Source of the DNA: Azolla caroliniana
Taxonomy: Eukaryota > Polypodiophyta
NCBI GenBank assembly: GCA_043228905.1
Contig: JBHGNT010000010.1
Location: 6,138,001 to 6,202,000, forward strand
DNA: 64,000 nucleotides
Reading direction: 5' to 3'
The notes under the pieces are model-generated. The model made no database searches, was not told the origin of the DNA, and saw only the letters and a program-made list of their open reading frames with translations. This document shows, piece after piece, positions 24,754-36,818 of the stretch. Made by a program: the position numbers and the translations under genes. The stretch's first letter is position 1. The number at the start of each line of letters is the position of its first letter.

Positions 24754-24969
24754 GAGCTTCCTTTGATCACCTTCTTGCTGCCAACTCCTCACATCTTCAT
24801 CATTTGTTGAGAACTGCCTTCAACTCGAAGGCTATCTTTTACATCAGGATAGCCTTCACTCGAAAGCTAGACTCGAGGCTAGCCTTGAGTTGAAGGCTCA
24901 AAGTCTTCATAATTTAGAAATTTGTCCCTTTGTTTGGGAAAATCTTTCCCCAAACTGTGTTTCTGTCCT

Positions 24970-25035
24970 CTTCGAATGTGGCCCCATGGACGGGACAATG
25001 GCTTCAGTCAACATAGTGGGTTCGACTCCTGCCAT
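24970..25035 (+). repeat. possible tRNA-derived SINE fragment (B box only convincing)
   Basis: GGGTTCGACTCC at 25018-25029 matches the Pol III B-box consensus, and the preceding 50 bases are tRNA-like in layout, but the A box is poor. Confidence 0.25.
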
Positions 25036-28000
25036 TTCAAATTAAAATGTTTTTTCCCTCGATGATCAAGATTGATATTCAAAACATTTGTCATAAGATC
25101 TTCGTATTAGCATGGCTAGTGTTCGATCTAGTAATTCAGAGATTCATTTTCGTCCATTCAACTCCATATTGTGTAATTCTACATCCCGAGCTCATATTTC
25201 TAAGCCGAAAATTTCTCCACGATCCTTGTTTGATTATGAATAAAATACAATGAAGGCTTTTGAACTAAGAACAAATATAACAAAGGCTTTTGAAATAAGA
25301 ATAGATACAATGAGATGTCGGTTGATTTCATTTCTTGGAGTGGTTTGATAGAAAATAAATCAAAAAGATAAAGACATCTTAAGGGAGGCCGAAGAGAGCT
25401 CCTCTTTGACATCATAATGTAGTGGTCTAAGCTCTTTGACGATTGACCTATGTACCTTTGTTGTGTTTGAGATCACAATGCCTCGTGTCCTTATCATATT
25501 GTTGCTCTATCCTTTAATCTGTTATGTATCTTAAGTTTGACACATTTTCCCCTCATAAGCTTCCCACATCACAACAACACGATCTCCACATTTTTCCCAT
25601 GTTCTGGTATATGGCATTACAAAAAGGCATCATTCAAAAAGGAATCCATTAACAAATCATGACACATCTTGTCTCTCATGTTTCAAACCATTTTTACATA
25701 TCTTACATACAACAAAACAATTCTTCTATGTCTTTTTGATATTTTTGCTTACAAATCTTAGATGTCGATATGAGGTACTTTTTTAACCTTAAACTTGTAT
25801 TCATAAACCCTTTCCATTGCCATGCACTCATGCGAAATGATATTGTCTTAAGTAAGAGAGTGTATCACATTTATTTCTTAACTTAGAGAAATTTTATAAG
25901 GAATGCTTTGCGCATTTCCAAACTCTTTCCAAGTGGACTTAGGCATGATCCCACCCCATACTTCCATACCACAAGAAAGAAGCGTTGGTCAAGAACGGAG
26001 AAGGAAGAGCCCTTTGGTTGCTCAACATAAACACAGCAAATGTTGTTGCCCTTGTTCGAAATTGGTATCAATGATTGGCCCGCAAAATCTTGCTTGAGCT
26101 TAGTTAGGCCCCACACTTGGATGGGCCCTTTTTACCCTCCTATACACACAAATCCTTCTCTTGTGCCCCTATAAACATACCCAAGCACAAAAAGACCGAG
26201 GGAAGAACATTACACTTCGTCAAATATCCCTTACTCTACAACAAGAGTTTGATTGTCCACACTTCCAAACAATGTATGCAATGAATTGATTTACGTAGAC
26301 ACAGATTTTTCTTTTACCAAGTTCACACAAAATGCAAAAAAATGGAACCAGAATGACCAGCTCTACACATTAAAACAATAGCCCAAAATCTCCATCTGAG
26401 ATTACATATCTGAGACCAAAAACTTATACAAACTTCCAACAATTCATGTAGGGTAGTCACAAGGTTTGAAGATTCAATGATGGGTTTACAATCATTTGTA
26501 AAGGTGACCCTGAATCTTGGGGGAATGAATTTCACAACCTCACAAAGCCAAACACCACAGTAAAAAGGCAGGGCAAACCTCTAGATATGATAGTGTTACA
26601 AGAGGTGGGGGTCAATAGTTGCTTTGTCCTAGACTTCGAATCTATTGTGCCAAATGTTTCTCGAAATATAGTACGTGGCAACCACTATCAATCCACTATG
26701 CATTTGGTACAAGTCGTTTTTGTTTAGGCCATGATAGTTGACTATGTCAATGATGGTGATTTTTGTAGGTGTAGTAGTACTTCATAATGTAATGTTGTTA
26801 GGTTACTGAGAGATACCTATCTAAGATAAGAAAGATATTTTGGTTCTACCATTTATTTGTGAACCCCAGGGAAAGATTGACCAAACACCTGTTTACATAT
26901 AAATTAAATGGGCATCTTCAACATGTGTCATGTGGTTTAAACTAATAACCAATATTGACAATTAAGTTATTTCTTACCGTAGCATAGTTTACATACATGT
27001 GGATCCTCCATCAACCTGTTGACAATAGCAGATTTATGCCCCTCCCTTCAACCCTACTAAAAAAGGGGTAATTTGCAGTGTGATGGGTAGGGCAGTCCTG
27101 GTTTTTTCATGTGCTGAACTATACCACTACTTTTGGAGGTGCTTCTTTCATGTGCTAAACTTCTATTAACTTAGTGTTGGTCAGCGCCAGATTATACATT
27201 TAGTTCTTTAGGGTTTAGAATCTAGGTGCTAACATACCTACGTTTCGGGTCTAGGTTTAGGGTTTAGGGCTAGGTTTCGCAGCTTTATTAGAAATAGACT
27301 GTGCAGTTACTTGGGGCTAGCATACAATTACTTGCATAAACCAATATTGTCCCAATTTGCAAGATGTATATTAAGTTTGCAAAGCAAAGACATGATCAAC
27401 AATTCAATTCAATCCCAAGGCTGACTAAATCAAGCATTTGAGGATTCCTAAGCTGTATAAAGTTAAACATCTACTCCTCAAAAGAATTGATCATTAACCT
27501 AAGGCAGGCTTGGGAAATGTCCACTACAGTATATACACACATACTTTGTTGCATATGACATAGCAAATAGAGCATTTGGTTGCCCACAATATGATATTAG
27601 AATAGAGTGATAAGACATTATATCATTTGAGATAAGTCTGACTGTGCAAGAAGTCAATTTCAAGCCATGGAACACAATACTCTAAATTCGGTCATGTCAA
27701 CACATGTCCCGACGTCTTTAGAAAGATGGCCATAGGTAGACTATACCAGCATTTTAACTTTCTTTCACGTACCCTAGCTTGAACACATCCAGGGTTATTG
27801 AAATTTACACTCTTTAAGCCGGCCTTAATTTCCATGCCATCTTTTCCGAATTACCTTTTTCCATTCAATCTTTTCATCAACGAGGTCATCAACCCTTCAT
27901 TCTTGGATAGCAACATTAAGATTAAGTATAAGGCATTCAAAAGGACGACATCTTCTTGATCAACCTATTGATTTGACACACACAGGTTTGGATTGCTATT

Positions 28001-28387
28001 TTGTTCTCTATCAAATTTAACCTTTTGATCTAATTTAAAGATCAACAAAGAGAAGTTTCATCCGTTTCTATTGAATTAAAAGGTATCCACACAGTAATCT
28101 GATGGGGTCCTTTGCCATTAGAGATTAGGTCAGCAAAGAGATTAGTTAAAGACATCGTCAGTCAGAATTTATCACTACTTTCGAATGAAAGTTGCAAGAT
28201 ATCTCACAGGTATCCAAATTAACTGCCTGAGAGAATAATCAGAAAACCATAACTACGTTACCAACTTCATTCACGATTTCGATTGCAGCAACCGCATCTC
28301 TCAATCTAAAAGATACAGCAATATCTTCCTATGGACTAAGTTCATCACTAGGAAGATGTGCTATTCACGCTGTTGAATCATAACAAA
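25036..28387. other. gene-poor spacer
   Basis: AT-rich, many stops in all frames. Contains a short 29-bp tandem repeat (ACAAAGGCTTTTGAA units near 25247-25300) and a short telomere-like stretch GGTTTAGGGTTTAGGG near 27250. No gene recognised. Confidence 0.45.
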
Positions 28388-28484
28388 TACCTCAGAAACA
28401 GCCTCTAGTATCACCACATCGATGAGAGATATTTCGTCTCCATCTCAGACGGTAATTCCAAGTAGATTGTGATCATCACCGGTA
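28388..28484 (-). ncRNA. box C/D snoRNA, copy 1 of 3
   Basis: On the minus strand: terminal stem TACC/GGTA, C box GTGATGA (28473-28479), D' box CTGA (28445-28448), D box CTGA (28392-28395). The 12-base guide TTGGAATTACCG ends one base before D' and pairs with the 18S rRNA stretch around GCGGTAATTCCA. The guide CTAGAGGCTGTTT directly before D pairs with AAACAGCCTCTAG, which I recall from the 25S rRNA. The N+5 rule predicts 2'-O-methylation of the U in GCGGU (18S) and the A after AAAC (25S). Such RNAs act in the nucleolus with fibrillarin. rRNA matches are from memory. Confidence 0.8.
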
Positions 28485-28601
28485 AGAATATAGAGAAAAA
28501 ATGCTAGCCAACGAGTTAGGTAAGATAAATTAAAATCTTGATAGAAAAACAATCCATGAAGGAAAGGAACCCAAATCCAACCAAAAATAGTTCAGATCTC
28601 A

Positions 28602-28702
28602 CTCCTCAGAAACAGCCTCTAGTGTGACCACATCGATGTTGAGAAATATGTCACTCAATATCTCAGACGGTAATTCCAAGTAGATTGTGCTCATCACAGG
28701 CG
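28602..28702 (-). ncRNA. box C/D snoRNA, copy 2 of 3
   Basis: Paralogue of the copy at 28388. C box GTGATGA (28691-28697), D' CTGA (28663-28666), D CTGA (28606-28609). Both guides are identical to copy 1; the sequence between D' and the second guide is diverged. The terminal stem is weak (CC/GG). Conservation of boxes and guides with divergence elsewhere argues for selection on function. Confidence 0.8.
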
Positions 28703-28947
28703 AAATTTTACGAAGTTGGAAGAACACATTGAGCATTCGATGGATGATGAAATGACGATATGACGAACAAAAACGAAAAGCTAAAACTTGGACAGGTAAT
28801 CTGAAGCCAGCGATAAGAAGGATCTGTTGGGAAAATTGCGCAGAAAACACGCATAAACCATAGATGGAAGCCCTTCAATCAGAGACCGAGAAACCTAAAG
28901 ATTGCTCCAAATGCAAACTTCCAAATTCGCTAGCTGAGAGCAGTGAA

Positions 28948-29055
28948 GGGGCCTCAGAAACAGCCTCTAGATGTAACTACATCGACTGAGAAAAGGCTTT
29001 CGTCTTCTCAATCTCAGACGGTAATTCCAAGTCGATATTACTCGTCACAGGCCCC
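28948..29055 (-). ncRNA. box C/D snoRNA, copy 3 of 3 (promoter-proximal)
   Basis: Perfect 6-bp terminal stem GGGGCC/GGCCCC, the strongest of the three. The C box is GTGACGA (29042-29048), one change from consensus. D' CTGA at 29014-29017 and D CTGA at 28954-28957. Both guides match the other copies. Closest to the telo-box/TATA element at 29126-29185, so it is probably first in a polycistronic precursor, the usual layout of plant snoRNA clusters. Confidence 0.78.
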
Positions 29056-29125
29056 AGAAGAACAGGAAAGAGAAGATCGCCATGGCTGGAAACAGAAACC
29101 CATTAGCATTAAGAAGGACAAAGAA

Positions 29126-29185
29126 TTAGGGTTTTCGCATGGTTGGTTTCACACCTTGTCCGGGATGATTAGGTGATGTATATAG
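29126..29185 (-). promoter_or_regulatory. telo-box and TATA promoter of the snoRNA cluster
   Basis: Minus-strand telo-box AAAACCCTAA at 29126-29135 and TATA-like ACTATATAC at 29179-29185, upstream of the first snoRNA at 29055. Telo-boxes are known in plant snoRNA and ribosomal-protein gene promoters. Confidence 0.55.
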
Positions 29186-29259
29186 TTTCTGGGTGTCTTC
29201 CATCGTGAGAAGTCGATGGGATAGATCTATGACCCGAAATGTGGTCACGGCAAATCGGC

Positions 29260-29500
29260 CATGTATGTATGTATGTATGAATGTATGTATGTATGGATGG
29301 ATGGATGGATGGATGGATGTATGTATGTATGTATGTATGTATGGATGGATGGATGGATGCATGGATGTTTGTATGTATGTGTGTATCTATCCATCAATCT
29401 ATCGATCCACTATCTATCGATCCACTATCTATCTATTTACGTACGTATGTATGTATGTATGTATGTATGTATGTATGTATGTATGTATGTATGTATGTAT
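29260..29500 (+). repeat. compound tetranucleotide microsatellite
   Basis: Alternating blocks of (ATGT)n and (ATGG)n, then (ATCT/ATCG)n, ending in a long (GTAT)n run. Open frames across it on both strands are artefacts of a 12-base period. Confidence 0.95.
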
Positions 29501-31039
29501 GGCCATTGGGTTGGCCACCATGTCACTAGTTTGATTGTGTCATCTCCAACGTAAGTCTTGATGATATTCACCAATGTGTGAATTATGGTACTTTAGTTTC
29601 CCCCTTGTCTATTCTCTCCATGTTCTTCTCTCTCATTTCAGTCTTTTAAACATCACATTAGTATAGCACAATACAAAGTGAAAAGTAGCACACATAACAA
29701 CTTCAAGGTGAACAAAGCTCCATGCCAAAGCTTGATTGACCATCTGAACACACCAAGCCGAAAATGTCTAATTCAACATCATGGGAAAGAAGATCACCTA
29801 CACATTGTGGTAAAAGCTTCACACCACATTCAAGTTAAGTTTGGATCTACAAACTACCTAGCTAATTATAATCCAGCTCTTATTCTCCATGAATATAAAA
29901 GAATTGAGAAAGATCACAAACTACATGAACAAGTTTGTTATCTATGGGACAAAGGGCATGAAGTATGAAACGAATCTAAGGAAACAAGTAAGGTGAAAAG
30001 GAGAATCGACCGAGCATGAAGGGGTAGATAAACGGAATACGCACAGTCGTGAATGAAGGTCGAAAATAGGAGAGAGCATTGAGATGAAAACAGAAACTAT
30101 AAAAAGTAAGCAGTAGCAACAAGAAGGGGGGGGGGGGGGGGGTAAAGAGAGAGATGTCAGTATACCTTTAAGAGAGGGAGATACTCCTATTATACAGGTT
30201 GAGAGATCTATATATGTAGGCCAGTTTTTCCCTGTTAGAAGAAGTGAATAGAATTGTCGGTCGTGAGCTGTGTAATCGTTTACGTAGTAATCTCGTAATA
30301 CACAATTTCGAGTCTATCTTTTCTTGTTATTAAACATTTGTCTTTACTATTGGGTTTTCTGTTCGAGTTATAAGTATAAGTCAAAAGACCGGTTGTGGCC
30401 GGCCATTTTCATTATCGATCGGCCTACTCGATCCCTATTCTTCCTTCCTACATAACCACGATTCCTTGCCCGAATTATCTAGGAAGTAATCGAAGGTGTA
30501 TCTCTGAAGAAGAGGTAACAAAGTTCACACATGTGTTGACAAACTCTTGAGTCAAGGCATCAACTTTAATGATGATGTGAACTCCCTAGCACTCTTATCC
30601 CATTTACACTATCTTTGGAGATATTGTGCACGACATAGGCAAACATCAACACCAAAATGGCAAAGGCTATATAGAGTATTATCATCGTCGAATATGTGAG
30701 GTGTCGAGCAAACCATTTGACAACCTGAATTTGGCCGTAGCACAATGTGAAATCAAATAACCAAAATAAGGATAAAAATAATGGCAAGAAACAACAGTAT
30801 AATTGGGGTGAGTCACAATCTAGGACAGAAGTTAGCCAACTATTTCAGGGCTAACTAGACCAAATAAATGCAAGAAGGAGAACCAAAACAATCACTAATT
30901 TTTTATTCCATAAACACCATCAAATCAAGTTCATCCTCACAAAGACAAACTAACTTAACGTAATAACAACCCCCCATCCGATGTGATTCACCTAGAAAAC
31001 AAAATATCAAATGAAGTATTATTCAATACTGAATATTCG
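29501..31039. other. spacer, no recognised gene
   Basis: Contains a 16-base G run at 30127-30142. A 96-codon frame at 29678-29968 has no recognisable domain. A 73-codon minus-strand frame at 30566-30787 has one hydrophobic segment but no family match. The stretch 30180-30480 has an LTR-like composition but I could not prove ends. Confidence 0.4.
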
Positions 31040-33020
31040 CACATGTGGCTACTTGATTCAACAACTACCCTACTACAACCGAATGCATATGATTAGATGA
31101 CATGTAAGAGTGTCAGGTAATTAGCATGAACCAAGTACCAGTCCGACTCACCAACGATAAAGCCATCACTTTTCAATAGGTATGACACATACCTAACCTA
31201 ACTCATAGTATGATCTTTGTTGGTATCTCATGAGATGACGAGCATATAGTAGCCTTTTTAGATTGTCTAGCACTTTTTCAAGGGGAGCCTATTCATAGGG
31301 AGAGGATGACATATCCACGATCATTATCCTCTAGTTGTAGCCATTAGGGATACATCTATAATAAACATAGTTGAGTTTTTGCAATGAAGACTTAACTTCC
31401 TTGAGCTATATGTTGAGCCTTGATTTCAATATCTTTGAATTTTGTGGTTGTTTCCCTAATGGCAAACATGCCTAGAATTTGCTTAACCTTCACAATGACA
31501 GAGTGTAGAACCCACATGAGTTAGTTCATTCAAATACTTGTGGCCCTATGTCACATCATTGTTCAAGAAGAGCTTTATACTTCTTTTGCTTCATCAACGA
31601 CGCAACCTTGGAAGTATGGGCCTACTTAATCCAATAAAGGATCGAACATTTCTTGGTCTTAAGAAAATGGTTGACTAAGGTAGAGCATCAACCCATACAA
31701 TCGAGGAGAATACACCTCAACTACTTTCATTGACAACATGATACAACAAGGAATCTAACATCAAAGGATATCCCCACATAATATTATTTGCAGAATAGAA
31801 GTATCTGATTTTCTTAGGGCGCATTACGATTATGCTCGCACATGTCAGACTTCACTTAAAAAAAAGATCTTGCATTAAACACCACACAATTTAACTCATC
31901 AACATGTCTCCATTTAAGCCCATCCAACTCCACGTACCACATGTGTTATGATAGTATAAGAAGCCTAACTATGACACGCCACATTTTTAGATGTGAAGCA
32001 TTCATGCTTGTATCATCTAGAACTTGACGTAGGCTAGAGGCCCAATCGAAGTGTTGCATCTTTCTTTGATATGACACCATTACGAAAGTTAGACACCAAC
32101 AATGGGACCTGAAATTGAGGCAACTTTTGAGAAGCATCAATGTCATATTCAATGAAAGCGTGATGCTCTATGCACTTAGATTGAACTATGTGTACTTTAC
32201 AATTTGTTGGTGAACTAAACACCTATCACTAGGTGGTCTCAACCCTTGATGATAAGAAGTGGAAAGTTCCCATGCAATCCAATATGGATGCATTTGAGTA
32301 GAACTGTACATGGGATCTAGTCCCACTAACTAAATATCGGAATGCACTATCCTGCCAATATTGGTGTGGGTGCAAATACAAGTATACCGACAACATTGAC
32401 AAACCAAAGTACAACGCCACACTAATTGCCAAATATATAAAACATGAGGAAGGGATTTACTATGATGAGATCTTCTCCCTATTGATACAACTGGCTATAC
32501 TCTATCTTTTATCATGTGTTTGTGTTGCACGCATCTTTGACCTAGAGTAGATGGAGATGAAAATAACCCTCTTCCTTGACATCCTAGATGAAGACATCTA
32601 TATGAAACAACTACCAAGCTTCAAAACATTGGGATTGATTTCCAACATAGTTTGCATATTTTGGAAAAGTATTTACGAAAATAAGTAGGGACCTTTGAAA
32701 TGGTATGGGAAGTTTGACTCCAACATCCAATTGTTGGGGTACATTCGATGTGACTTTGTGTCTAGACAAAAATGTTCTTGACAAGTCTCACATATACCTC
32801 ATCCTTTATGTAGACAACATGCTTATGGCCAAAAGAACAAGTTCGTTATCTCTAATGTGAAACACCAACTTAGCAATATTTTCGTAATTAAGGATCTTCG
32901 AGCAAACCAACACATTCTAGGTATGTGGATCTCCTACAAGTGATCAGGTAGAACATTTCATCCTAAACAGAGCACCTAAATTGGTGGAATTCTTTCACAT
33001 GCACTAATGAAAAGTTCAAG
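31040..33020 (+). mobile_element. strongly decayed Ty1/copia remnant
   Basis: Without regard to frame, blocks appear in copia order: protease-like W-L-L-D-S-T-T-T near 31040 with V-R-L-T-N-D-K-A-I-T-F after it; integrase L-V-H-S-N-T-C-G-P and F-I-N-D-A-T-L-E-V-W-A-Y near 31525-31635; RT start near 32250 (K-W-K-V-P-M-Q-S-N-M-D-A, W-D-L-V-P-L-T-K) and L-Y-V-D-N-M-L near 32806-32826 where Y-V-D-D is expected. Stops and indels are very frequent and no LTRs could be identified. It is older than the Cp1 and Cp2 copies and not closely related to them. Confidence 0.65.
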
Positions 33021-33179
33021 GTATGACACCCATTGGTTTTAGTGCATATTGCAAGGTCGATTGTCCAACACTAGATCTAGATCTAGATCTCTCTCATTAT
33101 CGTATTTAGCTTACCCTAGTGGTAAGTCACCTCTCTATTACTCCATACATATCCTCTTAATTTACTAGATGCCATTGTG
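33021..33179. other. spacer
   Basis: Short AT-rich stretch with a TAGATC run (AGATCTAGATCTAGATCT near 33073-33092). Nothing else seen. Confidence 0.4.
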
Positions 33180-33255
33180 GAATGTAGGGGTTGAACCCAT
33201 GACCACCTGGTCTCCATTGGGTAACCTTACCAACTGATCCCAAGCTCGAAATTCT
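33180..33255 (-). repeat. tRNA-derived SINE fragment
   Basis: On the minus strand an A box GATCAGTTGGTAAGG (about 33227-33241) is followed at tRNA-like spacing by a B box GGGTTCAACCCC (about 33187-33198). Together they form a split Pol III promoter. No acceptor stem pairs, so it is a SINE relic rather than a tRNA gene. Confidence 0.5.
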
Positions 33256-33895
33256 AAGCCAAAAATTCTGATGCAACCCTGTGGCAAAGCTTTCGTGTTA
33301 GATATTCAAACAAGGATTTCTGCAAAACAGAGAAATATGTATTGTATTAAATTTTGTAAGAATTATTAAGTTTATGAGGGTGTAAGTATAACAAGAAATT
33401 CTCTCAACTCTGTTACATAGAGTGACTAAGTGATAGAAGAAAGATAAGAAGAAGATAGGGGTAAACAGAGAGATTAAGATCAAAGTAGAGCTTCAAAGGG
33501 ATAACCTTGACTTTCAATATGATGTTTCAACGAACGATAGCCACGTTGCCTTTTGTTGTTGTTAATCTCACATGCCCACTTGATTTGCAACCCTAGCTTT
33601 CTCTTTTCGGGTTTTGACAATGGTTTCGTGTCTCTAACTTGGCCCCCAAAACAATGAGCCATCTCCCCCCTTCTTAAAAGATTTGGGAGTCTCTCTCCCA
33701 AAATAAAAAAGTGGTTGTTCTTCTTTTTTATTTTTGCATGCACCACACTTGTTTTTTTTACTTGCATGTTCTACCTTTCTTCTTGATGCTAGCAAAAGAT
33801 AATCGACCTTTCTTTCAGGAGCCCGATGCTAGCAAAAAAGTAATTATAATGTCTACTCCCACGTTCATTGATCCACTTTATCTCCTATTATGCAT

Positions 33896-33955
33896 GTAGA
33901 ACTCAAACCTTTGACCTCCCACTCATAGCACATGCCTTTAGAAATTGAGCTAGGT
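33896..33955 (-). repeat. tRNA-derived SINE fragment
   Basis: Minus-strand A box TAGCTCAATTTCTAAAGGC (33934-33952) and B box GGTTTGAGTTC (33899-33909). The A box is close to the tRNA form TAGCTCAGTTGG. No complete cloverleaf. Confidence 0.5.
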
Positions 33956-34189
33956 CATTTTATTACACTTTAAGTCCAAGTTTTTAAATATTCCTAGTTG
34001 AACTTAGTTCCTCCTATGCATTTCCCACATCACGACATCGTCAAGTGTTCATCCTATAGAGGTACTAGCCATGCAAAGAGTATACAAGTAAATCACAAAT
34101 GTCAAGAATATGCATGATCATTGACTACCCAAACAAGCTTGGAATATAAGATGCAAAGGTACTAAAAAACAATAAGGTCAAAATCTTCT

Positions 34190-36123
34190 AATGTGGCTAG
34201 GTGCTTGACCTTATGAAATGGTTTAAGATATGGGGAGTAAAAGATCAGTTGGAGCTCTCAAATGATGTTATGAAGTATGTGATCATCAAGCCTGATAGAT
34301 TACCGAAGACACTAAGGATAAAGTCAGAATATGTCGCAACATTTAAAGGTCTCTTACATTTAGATTTAGGTACTTCTAATGTTGGTACTATTGATATTCT
34401 CTTTCTACATGAGCATCACCTGTGGAGGGATAGGATTCAGAAGTATGGCCCCATTTTACCAGGACAATGGACTCATTTTTGGGTTCCTGCCTTTGGTCCA
34501 AATGGCCTTCAGGACGGATTATGTATTGCTCTTGGACAACACTTGCAGTCTATTATCTTGTTAGCAAGTACTACTATGAATAAACATGCATAGTTTCTTA
34601 TTGTAAAATTAGGGTCTTAGAAGGTTGGCTTAATGAATATCTACGCCCCTAACTTTGTGTTAGTTAGAGAGGGCATGTTTGTGGCTGTCTTTTTCAGAAT
34701 ATGTGGGTTTAGCAAATTGTTGGTTAGTGGGAGGCGATTTTAATATGATCGAGGATGCTTCCAAAGAGTAGGAAGTACAACTACTATAGTTTCAGGTTGG
34801 GACGCTAAGTGTTGGGACTCCTTTTGTTTTGCCTTTGGTCTGCTTGATTTATGGAAGGTGCATTCTTTCTCACGTGTACAAGGATCCCTGCAAATTTCTA
34901 GATCAGATGAGAGTGTGGCTAGTGCTACTTTGTCTTGGCTGGATAGATTTTATGCCAACAGTTTTTTTTGGGATTCCGGGATCAACAATATCTGACCATG
35001 ACCCTTTGAAGTTAAATGTTACATTTAATAAGAAGCGGTATTCTAAACAATTGTGTATCCCTCCTTCCTTGCTATCTAATGATAGCCATCGAATGTCAAA
35101 TGTTCAAATATGGTCGAAATACAACTTGATGGATGATTGTTTGCTTCGTAATATGGTTAATGCCATACTTGATACAAAAAATTTCTTCACAAATATAGAT
35201 TCAACTTCGGTGTACCGCTACAATTAAGAAACTGCCAATTTACATCTTGGTCTTGCAGCATTTCAAAAACTGTTGGAAAGGTATTCAACTTCATCTATGC
35301 CACTTTTTGATTTGTTGTAGGTAAAAAGAAGTTTAAAAGAAAAGCACTGGGCACATCCGATGTTCCTCTTCTATCGTAATGTTGCTCGTTGGTCTCAAAA
35401 GCAACCTTGGGTCAATAAGGAATTCTTCAATCAGTTTAAATGAAAATATAAACCTATCTATATTACTTCCTTGAAACGGCCAAATGGATCATATACATAA
35501 AATGACTCTGAGATGCGAGGTATAGTTTCATATTACTATCATCAGTTGTTGTCTGCTACAATTTTTACAACAAATAGTCTTTATAGGAAACAAGTTATAC
35601 TTGCAACTGTTCAGCAGAAGGTTATTGATGTGTATCTCATTTACATTTTAGGAGGTTTTATCTGCAACTAAATCCTTGGGTAAGGATGTTTTTCCAAGAA
35701 AAGACGAAATAGGAGTGGGCTTCTACTTACATTATTGGGATTTTCTTGGTCCTATTCTCACTAGAGTGACTAATATAATATTCTCAATGGGGACTATCCC
35801 GACGGAATGGATGGAAGGAATCATATATATGATTCCTAAGTCAGATGCTCAATGTGATGAAATCTTTAAGTGGCAGCCAATAACATTGCTCAATGATGTT
35901 TATAAAATTGTGGCAAAAACTATTGCCATTAGATTACGATCTTTGTGGCTATGGGTGGGTGAAGAACCTCATCCCACTCGGTATCCAAGTCCTGCTTTCC
36001 AATGGCTTCACCAGGGTGAAACTGTTCGGTATTTGGGATGCCTAGTTGGTATAGATTTGAAATAAGAAGCTATGTTATCCCAATTGCTATTGTCAATAAA
36101 GCATAGACTATTATATTGGGATG
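34190..36123 (+). mobile_element. LINE (L1-type) remnant with internal deletion
   Basis: 34370-35230 matches the endonuclease of plant L1 elements (I-L-F-L-H-E-H-H-L-W, W-T-H-F-W-V-P-A-F-G, and later S-D-H-D-P-L). 35650-35945 matches the first RT blocks (S-A-T-K-S-L-G-K-D, I-P-T-E-W-M-E-G-I-I-Y-M-I-P-K, K-W-Q-P-I-T-L-L-N-D-V-Y-K). After 35945 the match jumps to a C-terminal block (Y-L-G-C-L-V-G), so the catalytic centre has been deleted. Frames break many times. The element B LTR interrupts it at about 36124 and no continuation was found on the far side. Confidence 0.75.
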
Positions 36124-36537
36124 TGTTATTGCTAGGGCCGGACAACAACGTAACACAGGGTGTCCACTTAAGACACGTCACCAAAGGGTGGTACGGCAGA
36201 ATGACTTACGACACAACGCTTAATTAGACCTTAATCGATTACTTAGCCATCCGTAATTAACACGCGTAAGATATAACAATAAATATAGAACGATAATCAA
36301 CACTTGAAGATTAAGACAATAAGCTTTATTAATTATCCGCTCCTGATTACATTGTAATCGGGCCTTTATATAGGTCTCCGGTGCGAAATACAAAACGATG
36401 CCAACAGGTGTCAGGAACTCTATTAAGGCAGAGAAGGAATTAGTACTAAAAGAAGGATTAGTACTATTGTTGGGGAATAGTACTAAGACAGAGAAGGATT
36501 AGTACTATGAGAGGTGTCGAACTTTGAGAGAAGGAAT

Positions 36538-36541
<4 letters not shown>

Positions 36542-36589
<48 letters not shown>
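36542..36589 (+). repeat. (GA)n microsatellite in element A 3' LTR
   Basis: 48 bases; CT in element sense, located downstream of the LTR TATA box. The 5' LTR copy at 41850-41887 has 38 bases. Confidence 0.95.
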
Positions 36590-36593
<4 letters not shown>

Positions 36594-36818
36594 TGATGCG
36601 AAAGATATATGTATTATATGACGGAAGATATACAACAGTAGTTAGAAGGCTTAAGACTGGCATTGAACCGATTTGGTTCGAACTAATGCCTTGCGCCTCC
36701 TTTTATAGTGTCTTCAAGAATACTCCTGAAGTTTCTAGAATGTTCCAGAGAAATCTGGAATATACATCAATTTCCCAATAAAACCTAAATGAAAATAATA
36801 TCCTTCAAATTACAATTC

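Noticed and set aside
24985-25035. Possible tRNA gene
   Set aside because: B box is good but A box and acceptor stem are not; at most a SINE fragment.
27245-27275. Telomere-like TTTAGGG units
   Set aside because: Only about two intact units; too short to call an interstitial telomere.
29193-29554. Three overlapping frames of Met-Tyr-Val-Cys repeats
   Set aside because: Artefact of the ATGT/ATGG tetranucleotide repeat.
30180-30480. Possible LTR end
   Set aside because: Composition looks LTR-like but neither primer-binding site nor partner LTR was found.
30566-30787. 73-codon minus-strand frame with a hydrophobic segment
   Set aside because: No family match, no promoter or splice support; AT-rich DNA easily gives such frames.
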